In this document: positions 1-4,551 of the stretch, one piece after another
How positions within the stretch are numbered: the first letter of the stretch is position 1
How the letters are laid out: every line of letters starts with the position of its first letter
Source of the DNA: Candidatus Gastranaerophilales bacterium
GTDB lineage: Bacteria > Cyanobacteriota > Vampirovibrionia > Gastranaerophilales > Gastranaerophilaceae
Direction: 5' to 3'
Length of the DNA stretch: 10,807 nucleotides
Assembly: GCA_944323585.1 (NCBI GenBank)
Contig: CALUTA010000039.1
Location: 1-10,807, forward strand
Position numbers and translations under genes: made by a program
Notes under the pieces: model-generated
Databases searched by the model: none
The model's input: the letters and a program-made list of their open reading frames with translations, nothing else
Told to the model about the DNA's origin: nothing

Positions 1-63
1 AATTGTGTTATTCCTTAAAAGTTTTTAACTTAAGACTGTAATACAAATTCAAGGAGGTCTTTT

Positions 64-369
64 ATGTTTTACAATGTTTTAAAAGCAAAGGATATTGTTA
101 ATCTTGATGATGAAAAATTTATGAAAAAAACTTTGATGGAACAAAACGACAGCTGTTTAAGCATTATTGCGCTTAAAAAAGAAGAAATAATCGACACACA
201 TACTTCTGTTTGTGATGCGGCTGTGTATGTTCTGGACGGGGAAATCGAACTTCATTTTGATGCAGAAAAGTTCACGGTCGGCAAGGGCGAGATTTTGATG
301 TTCAAAAAAGATGAACAGCATAAAGTTCTTGCAAACAAAGACAGCAAATTCTTTTTAATTAAAATATAA
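64..369 (+). CDS. Small single-domain cupin protein
   Basis: A 101-residue protein forming one cupin beta-barrel domain over nearly its whole length. The central stretch DTHTSVCDAAVYVLDGEIEL (residues 45-63) matches cupin motif 1, and VGKGEILMF…DEQHKV (72-88) matches motif 2. The metal-binding set looks incomplete. Only one His (H46) stands where HxH is usual, D51/A52 replaces the usual Glu region, and the Pro of motif 2 is Phe (F80). H86 is kept and H64 could contribute. Such short cupins bind small ligands or metals, or act as isomerases, and no substrate can be named from sequence. The start is firm because a strong AAGGAGGT Shine-Dalgarno lies at 51-58, five bases before the ATG. A hairpin follows the stop, so the gene looks monocistronic unless an upstream partner lies outside the window. 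The fold is clear but the function is unknown. Confidence 0.85.
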   Translation: MFYNVLKAKDIVNLDDEKFMKKTLMEQNDSCLSIIALKKEEIIDTHTSVCDAAVYVLDGEIELHFDAEKFTVGKGEILMFKKDEQHKVLANKDSKFFLIKI

Positions 370-377
370 CAAAACAA

Positions 378-398
378 GGGCGGGAAATTCGCCCGCCC
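378..398 (+). terminator. Hairpin terminator after the cupin gene
   Basis: A perfect 7-bp GC stem (GGGCGGG / CCCGCCC) with a 7-base loop lies 8 bases after the cupin stop codon. The stem is strong but no clear U-tract follows (TGCCCAAATC), so termination may be inefficient or use another mechanism. The stem resembles the one at 2674-2700. Confidence 0.6.
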
Positions 399-504
399 TG
401 CCCAAATCTGTATCTGATTTAATTAATATAAGCTTGTAGGTTGGGCTTAATCCCGACAAAGAATTTTATAATGTTCAATCTTTTCTTATGTTGCAGTGAA
501 AGAT

Positions 505-534
505 GGTACTTTCTTGTGTCGACAAGAAAGTACC
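505..534. repeat. Perfect 13-bp hairpin inside the repeat unit
   Basis: GGTACTTTCTTGT (505-517) and ACAAGAAAGTACC (522-534) pair perfectly around a GTCG loop (518-521). The same hairpin recurs at 850-879. It lacks a U-tract and is not placed after a gene, so it is better read as part of a repeat element than as a terminator. Confidence 0.9.
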
Positions 535-546
535 GCAAAGAAACTC

Positions 547-679
547 CCGACCTGCGCTTCACTCACTAATCAATTGTAACCGTTTCACATAAAGCAAGTG
601 GACTCGTGCTTCGCACTCAAACAGCACTTGCCTTGTAATTGTGAAACGGAACATTGATTGTTCACTCCGCAAAGGTCGG
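547..679. repeat. 133-bp interrupted foldback inside the repeat unit
   Basis: Five nested complementary segments appear in correct order: CCGACCT/AGGTCGG (547-553 with 673-679), AATCAAT/ATTGATT (568-574 with 653-659), CCGTTTCACA/TGTGAAACGG (580-589 with 640-649), CAAGTG/CACTTG (595-600 with 625-630), and a GTGC-TTC-GCAC tip (606-616). An RNA or single strand of this region would form one long stem with internal loops. A second copy lies at 892-1024. This is the architecture of a MITE-like or structured-RNA element, and no coding capacity is seen. Confidence 0.85.
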
Positions 680-774
680 ATGTTTTTAATGGCTGTTTTT
701 ATTTTCTGTCATTGCGAGCGTAAGCGAAGCAATCCAGCTGATTAATTAAACCTGTCATCCTGAGGCGCCTGACG

Positions 775-1119
775 AAGCTTGTAGGTTGGGCTTAATCCCG
801 ACAAAGAATTTTATAATGTTCAATCTTTTCTTATGTTGCAGTGAAAGATGGTACTTTCTTGTGTCGACAAGAAAGTACCGCAAAGAAACTCCCGACCTGC
901 GCTTCACTCACTAATCAATTGTAACCGTTTCACATAAAGCAAGTGGACTCGTGCTTCGCACTCAAACAGCACTTGCCTTGTAATTGTGAAACGGAACATT
1001 GATTGTTCACTCCGCAAAGGTCGGATGTTTTTAATGGCTGTTTTTATTTTCTGTCATTGCGAGCGTAAGCGAAGCAATCCAGCTGATTAATTAAACCTGT
1101 CATCCTGAGGCGCCTGACG
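775..1119. repeat. 345-bp tandem repeat, copy 2
   Basis: Second copy of the unit, read as base-for-base identical to copy 1, with every internal hairpin displaced by exactly 345 bases (13-bp hairpin at 850-879, foldback at 892-1024, palindromic motif at 1056-1078). It is followed by a 32-bp start of a third copy (1120-1151), after which the sequence diverges. The apparent identity implies a recent duplication, probably by unequal recombination between the short direct repeats at the unit ends. An assembly artefact of a repeated block cannot be excluded. Confidence 0.95.
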
Positions 1120-1125
1120 AAGCTT

Positions 1126-1181
1126 GTAGGTTGGGCTTAATCCCGACAAAGCAAAATGTCGGATTAGTAAATCCGACCTAC
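1126..1181. repeat. Imperfect inverted repeat of the GTAGGTTGGG type
   Basis: The left arm (1126-1148, GTAGGTTGGGCTTAATCCC…) and right arm (1157-1181, ending …AATCCGACCTAC) are imperfect inverted copies around an A-rich centre. Each arm can also fold by itself. The left arm is the same sequence that opens each 345-bp unit. This is the only complete version in the window, because the units at 430 and 775 carry only the left arm. Confidence 0.75.
1148..1177 (-). terminator. Probable terminator of the alcohol dehydrogenase gene
   Basis: Read on the minus strand, GTCGGATT-TACT-AATCCGAC (1177 to 1158) forms an 8-bp stem followed by ATTTTGCTTT. It lies 17 bases past the dehydrogenase stop codon. 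It is the right arm of the GTAGGT-type inverted repeat, so the gene appears to use a dispersed repeat as its terminator. Confidence 0.55.
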
Positions 1182-1194
1182 TAAACTGTGTGAT

Positions 1195-2238
1195 TTAATC
1201 AGGTTCAATTACGACTTTCAAACATCCGTCGGGTTTTTGTTCAAAAAGTTTGTAGGCCTCCTGAATTTCACTCAGTTTGAACCTTTGCGTAATCAAAATA
1301 TCAGTCGAAATTTTCTTTTCTTTTATCAAGTTTACGAGCTTTTCGCAGTGTACGGCATCCACACCGCCGGTTTTGAATGTAAGATTTTTGCCGTACATCT
1401 CAGGAAGCGGAAGCGTCAGGTTTTCCTCATACATTGCAACCACCCCGACAACCGCATTCGGCCTTGCTATTTTCCAGGACATTTCAAAGGTTTCACCTGT
1501 TCCGGCGCATTCGATAACCCCGTCGGCCCCGCGGTTTTCGGTCAGTTTTTTAACTTCTTCTTCTATATTGCACCTGCAAGGATTAAAAACGTAATCCGCA
1601 AGCCTGTTTTCCCGTGCAATTTTCAGCCTTGTTTCATCAATATCAATTGCAATAACGGTACCTGCACCTAAATATTTTGCACACATCATAGCACACAAAC
1701 CCACCGGCCCTGAGCCGATTACGGCAACAACGTCACCTTTTTGGATGTCGCACATTTCTGCGCCGAAGTATCCGCTCGACAAAATATCTCCGACAAAAAG
1801 CGCCTCCTCATAACTTACACCATCAGGCAGTCCGGTTAATCCGTTATCCGCATACGGAACCCTTACATATTCCGCCTGACAACCGTCAATTCTGCATCCG
1901 AGTTCCCATCCGCCTTTAATACAGTTGTTTATGAATCCACGCTTGCAAAAATAACATTCCCCGCAAAAAGTTTCACAGTTTGCGCTTACTCTGTCACCTA
2001 CAGAAAGTTTCTTTACTTCCTCCCCGACAGCCACTACTTCTCCGACAAATTCATGACCTAAAATCACATTGTTATTTGCTCTTGGCACAAATCCTTTCTT
2101 TATATGCAAATCGCTTGTGCAGATTGTGGACAACGTAACTTTCACAATCGCATCTTTCGGGTCTGTTATTTCGGGCATTTCTCTTTCGCAAAGTTTTATA
2201 CTTCCTTCAATATTTTTGTCATATACAAGTGCTTTCAT
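1195..2238 (-). CDS. Zinc-dependent medium-chain alcohol dehydrogenase
   Basis: A 347-residue member of the medium-chain dehydrogenase/reductase family, likely cytoplasmic, interconverting an alcohol (or polyol) and its carbonyl compound. The catalytic zinc set is present: C40 in CTSDLH, H62-E63 in GHEFVGEV, and D151. The structural zinc cysteines C92, C95, C98 and C106 have the usual C-x2-C-x2-C-x7-C spacing. The Rossmann motif GSGPVG spans 175-180, and D199 at the end of the second strand suggests NAD(H) rather than NADP(H). CTSD in place of CGTD recalls clostridial secondary-alcohol and butanediol-type enzymes, but the substrate cannot be fixed. The start is the ATG at 2238, preceded by a GAGGAG Shine-Dalgarno at 2245-2250. 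A longer frame from a GTG at 2283 has no family support. It is divergent from the 11-mer repeat gene across 158 bp. The family is very sure and the substrate unknown. Confidence 0.93.
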   Translation of the reverse strand: MKALVYDKNIEGSIKLCEREMPEITDPKDAIVKVTLSTICTSDLHIKKGFVPRANNNVILGHEFVGEVVAVGEEVKKLSVGDRVSANCETFCGECYFCKRGFINNCIKGGWELGCRIDGCQAEYVRVPYADNGLTGLPDGVSYEEALFVGDILSSGYFGAEMCDIQKGDVVAVIGSGPVGLCAMMCAKYLGAGTVIAIDIDETRLKIARENRLADYVFNPCRCNIEEEVKKLTENRGADGVIECAGTGETFEMSWKIARPNAVVGVVAMYEENLTLPLPEMYGKNLTFKTGGVDAVHCEKLVNLIKEKKISTDILITQRFKLSEIQEAYKLFEQKPDGCLKVVIEPD

Positions 2239-2345
2239 ATAAATCTCCTCTTTTAAATAATACTCCAAAAATGTAATCACCAAAAGTATAATATAAAACT
2301 TGCCATATTAATCAGCCGGACAATTTAAACATGCGCAAAATCTTT

Positions 2346-2351
2346 TATAAT
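2346..2351 (+). promoter_or_regulatory. Possible -10 element for the 11-mer repeat gene
   Basis: A perfect TATAAT lies 45 bases before the ATG at 2397. No good -35 hexamer stands 16-18 bases upstream, so this is a weak prediction. The gene's ribosome binding site AAGGAGA (2384-2390) is clear. Confidence 0.3.
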
Positions 2352-2396
2352 CAGTTTGTGAATAGCTGTACCACCTAAAATTAAAGGAGAAAGATT

Positions 2397-2663
2397 ATGA
2401 AAGACGAAAAAACACAGGATAAAGAAACTTTAAAAGAAAAAGCGGAACGCACTGCTGAACACATTAAAGACAAAGCCGATGAAGTTAAAGAAAACATCAA
2501 AAAAGGCGCTGAAAATGTAAAAGACAAAGTCGAAGAAAAAGTAGACGAGATGAAAGAAAAACATGCGCTTAAAAAAGAAGAAGAAGCCGAGAAAAAGGCA
2601 ATGAAAGCTGAAGAAAAAGCTGAAAAGGCAGAGCGGGAAGCCGAAGACCTTGCGAAAAAATAA
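2397..2663 (+). CDS. Charged helical protein with 11-residue (LEA-like) repeats
   Basis: An 88-residue protein with no signal peptide, no cysteine and almost no aromatic residues, dominated by Lys, Glu and Ala. Residues 13-56 form four consecutive 11-mers: KEKAERTAEHI, KDKADEVKENI, KKGAENVKDKV and EEKVDEMKEKH. The shared pattern is roughly x-x-x-A-x-x-V-K-x-x-I. The remainder (57-88) is a Lys/Glu/Ala tract likely to be one continuous helix or coiled coil. Eleven-residue periodicity of this kind is typical of group 3 late-embryogenesis-abundant proteins and of surface-binding amphipathic helices. A desiccation or stress-protective role, or membrane-surface binding, is therefore plausible but not shown. 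The start is supported by AAGGAGA six bases upstream of the ATG. It ends just before a strong terminator. Confidence 0.85.
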   Translation: MKDEKTQDKETLKEKAERTAEHIKDKADEVKENIKKGAENVKDKVEEKVDEMKEKHALKKEEEAEKKAMKAEEKAEKAEREAEDLAKK

Positions 2664-2673
2664 GATTAATTTC

Positions 2674-2700
2674 GGGCGGGCTGAAAATTTCAGCCCGCCC
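2674..2700. terminator. Bidirectional terminator between convergent genes
   Basis: GGGCGGGCTGAAA and TTTCAGCCCGCCC form a perfect 13-bp inverted repeat around one central A, folding in practice as a 10-bp GC-rich stem with an A/T loop. On the plus strand it is followed by TTTAGT, and on the minus strand by GAAATTAATCTTATTTTTT. It sits between the stop codons of the 11-mer repeat gene and of the minus-strand cysteine-rich gene, so it can end both transcripts. Confidence 0.8.
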
Positions 2701-2713
2701 TTTAGTAAACACT

Positions 2714-2932
2714 TTAGCCTCCGCAGGTTTTACATGGTTTTCCGCCCTGATTATAGGCATCTTTGCGGTCTATTTTTATACAATTTTTAGTACATTTTTG
2801 CGCATGAGGACATGTAACTTTATGTACTTTTTTTGTTTCGACATTATAAATTACATTTTCCGCAAAAACCGGAGGCGCAGAAAATATTCCGCCAAAAACT
2901 AATATCAAAAATACTGCTAAAACTTTTTTCAT
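2714..2932 (-). CDS. Tiny secreted cysteine-rich protein with Ada-like zinc-site pattern
   Basis: A 72-residue protein. Residues 1-24 are a classic signal peptide (MKK, hydrophobic core, VFA before Glu25), so the mature part is about 48 residues and acts outside the cytoplasmic membrane. The mature part reads as YNxxTKKVHKxxC…(C47, C51)…DAxxxGGKPCKTCGG. The order of Lys-x-His-x3-Cys (C41), then Asp-Ala-x4-Gly-x-Pro-Cys-x2-Cys (C67, C70), resembles the four-cysteine zinc-binding domain at the start of Ada and in small nuclease-associated domains. C47 and C51 are extra, and H37 and H43 could also bind metal. Metal binding is an inference, and disulfides are equally possible in an exported protein. 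The ATG follows the stop of the SprA-like gene by three bases, with no clear Shine-Dalgarno, so translational coupling is likely. Confidence 0.75.
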   Translation of the reverse strand: MKKVLAVFLILVFGGIFSAPPVFAENVIYNVETKKVHKVTCPHAQKCTKNCIKIDRKDAYNQGGKPCKTCGG

Positions 2933-2935
2933 AAC

Positions 2936-3334
2936 TTACGCAATCACATTCAATTTTTTACCGCTGTCAGGATGAGTTCTTTTGTAACTTTCTGCCTGAG
3001 ATTTAATTTCTCTTGCCTGAGATGCAACTTTATAATCCTGAGAAGACGGATCTGACGGTGCCATAGCTGAATTAATAACAGTAGAAGCGTCTTTTATTGT
3101 TTTATCAGGGTTATTTTTATCAAGAGCAGGCATTTTTATGGAAACATGCCCGCCAATCGGAACCCCGTTTTCGTCACGTTCAATAACGATATTACCCGCA
3201 AGATTTCCGCCTGCTCTTTTGTGCGCAAGTTCGTGAGCGTAGATTTCATTATATCTCTGGCTTATCATATCCTGACGGGCCTGATTCTGCGCCGAAGCGT
3301 AATTGTTAGCAAACATTCTCACTGCACTAATCAT
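2936..3334 (-). CDS. SprA-related putative metalloprotease (short form)
   Basis: A 132-residue protein with a zinc-protease HExxH motif, HELAH, at 34-38. This is followed by KRAGGNLAG and later GVPIGGHVSIKMP (57-69), and then by KDASTVINSAMAPSDPSSQDYKVASQA (81-107). The order AHExAHxxxGG…G-x-x-GGxVxI…A…A…P…D…VA-x-A is characteristic of the SprA-related family of putative bacterial metalloproteases. The protein is much shorter than typical members because the long N-terminal region is missing, leaving only the catalytic core. There is no signal peptide. The biological substrate of the family is not known to me. The start ATG at 3334 has AGAAGG and AGG stretches just upstream and a promoter at 3360-3388. 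It is the first gene of a two-gene operon with the cysteine-rich secreted protein. Confidence 0.8.
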   Translation of the reverse strand: MISAVRMFANNYASAQNQARQDMISQRYNEIYAHELAHKRAGGNLAGNIVIERDENGVPIGGHVSIKMPALDKNNPDKTIKDASTVINSAMAPSDPSSQDYKVASQAREIKSQAESYKRTHPDSGKKLNVIA

Positions 3335-3359
3335 AATCCTAACCTTCTTTCCTGCTATA

Positions 3360-3388
3360 ATTGTAGCAAATTTTCAAAAATTACGCAA
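3360..3388 (-). promoter_or_regulatory. Promoter for the SprA-like operon
   Basis: On the minus strand, TTGCGT (3388-3383), a 17-base spacer and TACAAT (3365-3360) form a sigma-70-like promoter with a good -10 (5/6) and a weak -35. Transcription would begin about 20 bases before the ATG at 3334. Confidence 0.5.
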
Positions 3389-3410
3389 TAGTTCTTGAGA
3401 ATTATTGAGT

Positions 3411-3438
3411 TTGCCTCTTAAATAATTTCTGCTATAAT
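3411..3438 (+). promoter_or_regulatory. Extended -10 promoter for the secreted 127-residue protein
   Basis: TTGCCT (3411-3416), a 16-base spacer and a perfect TATAAT (3433-3438) preceded by TG at 3430-3431 (extended -10, TGCTATAAT). It drives the gene at 3484, whose Shine-Dalgarno GGAGGG is at 3475-3480. It is arranged back to back with the minus-strand promoter at 3360-3388. Confidence 0.65.
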
Positions 3439-3483
3439 GTTAACAGGATTAAGGAATTTAAGGAAATTTCTAACGGAGGGTTA

Positions 3484-3867
3484 ATGCTAAAAAGAATTTT
3501 AAGTTTAAGTATTTGTCTGGCACTTGCTTCACCTGTTGTTTTTGCTGAAGGCAGGGGCAATTCTAACAACTACGTTCCGCCGGAAGGTTACGGGCAGGAT
3601 TTGAACGGGTTTATGTACATGGATTACAAAAACAGCGAAGCGCAGGATGATGCGGACGATTATGCAATGCCTATTCCGAAATTTTTCCAGCGCAACAAAG
3701 AAGAAGCTGCCGCAAAACGTGAACCGCATGAAATCAAGAAAAATTCTGACGGCAAAATGAAATCAGCCCCTATGAGTTATGATCAGTTTCCGCAAAACTA
3801 CGACAGCAGCCAGCAGATGTTTATGATGCAAAACGGAATGCAGGGGCTGTACGGAATGCCGTTCTAA
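3484..3867 (+). CDS. Small secreted protein of unknown function, Met/Gln-rich tail
   Basis: A 127-residue protein with a clear signal peptide (MLKR, hydrophobic stretch, cleavage after VVFA at residue 21). I recognise no domain. The mature region is hydrophilic and low in complexity. It has Tyr/Gly/Asn-rich sequence with VPPEGYGQDLNGFMY (31-45), an acidic patch around 52-60, a basic Lys/Glu-rich middle (69-92), and a tail rich in Met, Gln and Gly (QQMFMMQNGMQGLYGMPF). It is probably disordered and exported to the periplasm or surface. Start and expression are well supported by the extended -10 promoter and GGAGGG ribosome site, although the site is only three bases from the ATG. Its stop lies nine bases from the stop of the convergent gene at 3877, with no terminator in between. 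Confidence 0.75.
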   Translation: MLKRILSLSICLALASPVVFAEGRGNSNNYVPPEGYGQDLNGFMYMDYKNSEAQDDADDYAMPIPKFFQRNKEEAAAKREPHEIKKNSDGKMKSAPMSYDQFPQNYDSSQQMFMMQNGMQGLYGMPF

Positions 3868-3876
3868 ATTATAAGT

Positions 3877-4449
3877 CTACGGAGTCAATTCCTTCTCGAC
3901 AATCGGCGGAATCGGAGATGATATCAGCATTGTCATATATTTGTCATTGTCGGCCTTTACTTTGTTTGCAATCTTGACTATTTCATCATTGTTTTTGAAA
4001 AAATATTTGACGGAATATCGAAATTCTGTTATGCCTTTAAGCGGGTTTTTCTCATATTTGAAAACATTGTATGTGAAAAAATTTCTGCCATTTTCGCTTC
4101 CGTTTTCAAGGTAGCTTATAACCGCCTGATCTGTTTTTTTGTTTTTGGCAAATTTTAAAAGCACGCAGGCATCATTGTTTTCAATATCTTTGTCAACATC
4201 CCCGGCATAATCTATCGGATCTTTAACTTCCGGAAGATGGTAAACCCCTATCATTTTTGTCCAGGAGTCGTGATTTTCATTCACGGGAAAATACTCGTTC
4301 ATTCCGTTTGGCAAATCAAGCGACTGCGCTGTTGCTTTTAGAATAAAATTCTGGTTGTCAAATTGAATTTCATTTGCCTCTGCAACTCCGCCTGCCGAAA
4401 CAGACAACAAAAGAGAGAAGGCTAAAATGTTAAATATGTTTTTGTTCAT
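3877..4449 (-). CDS. Secreted protein of unknown function (NEYFP/WTKMIGV type)
   Basis: A 190-residue protein with a signal peptide (residues 1 to about 25, ending VAEA before Asn26). The mature part looks like a compact alpha/beta domain. The segment NEYFPVNENHDSWTKMIGVYHLP (51-73) resembles hypothetical exported proteins with a motif of the form NEYxPxGExxxxWTKMI, seen in several gut and environmental bacteria. That is a recollection of a pattern, not a search result, and no function is known to me. A single cysteine (C95) rules out an internal disulfide. The ATG at 4449 follows AAAAGGA with a somewhat long spacing. It stands alone, downstream of ispE with a 102-bp gap containing no convincing terminator, and converges on the small secreted protein at 3484. 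Confidence 0.75.
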   Translation of the reverse strand: MNKNIFNILAFSLLLSVSAGGVAEANEIQFDNQNFILKATAQSLDLPNGMNEYFPVNENHDSWTKMIGVYHLPEVKDPIDYAGDVDKDIENNDACVLLKFAKNKKTDQAVISYLENGSENGRNFFTYNVFKYEKNPLKGITEFRYSVKYFFKNNDEIVKIANKVKADNDKYMTMLISSPIPPIVEKELTP

Positions 4450-4551
4450 AATTTTTTCCTTTTACTTTTTAATTAAACCATACTTAACAAAGGAAAAAAT
4501 TATGCTTTATACTAATACAACCGAGCAGCTTTTTATCCTACGCATCAGCAA

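Larger units (their letters stand above)
430..774. repeat. 345-bp tandem repeat, copy 1
   Basis: First copy of a 345-bp unit that recurs immediately at 775-1119. By eye the copies show no mismatch. The unit begins AAGCTTGTAGGTTGGGC and has no open reading frame of useful length on either strand. It contains, in order, half of a GTAGGTTGGG-type inverted repeat (435-457), a perfect 13-bp hairpin (505-534), a long interrupted foldback (547-679), a palindromic motif of the GTCATTGCGAG…GAAGCAATCC type (709-735), and a GTCATCCTGAGGCGCC segment with an AGGCGCCT core (752-770). The last two resemble intergenic repeats common in many bacterial genomes. The unit is therefore a mosaic of dispersed palindromic elements, duplicated as a block. 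Confidence 0.95.

Noticed and set aside
14..34. Possible operator or promoter before the cupin (CTTAA…TTAAG)
   Set aside because: The inverted bases are A/T only and of the kind expected by chance in AT-rich DNA, and no paired -35/-10 is convincing.
505..534. 13-bp hairpin as a terminator
   Set aside because: There is no U-tract on either strand and no gene ends nearby. It recurs exactly as part of the 345-bp unit.
430..1151. CRISPR-like array
   Set aside because: The repeated unit is 345 bp, apparently identical and adjacent without spacers. There are only two full copies and no cas genes, so it is a tandem duplication.
1237..1671. Plus-strand open frames (1237-1671 and 1277-1594)
   Set aside because: They lie antisense to the well-supported alcohol dehydrogenase and have no ribosome site or recognisable domain.
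2239..2283. Fifteen-residue N-terminal extension of the dehydrogenase from GTG at 2283
   Set aside because: The ATG at 2238 has a GAGGAG site and matches the normal family N-terminus (MKALVYD).
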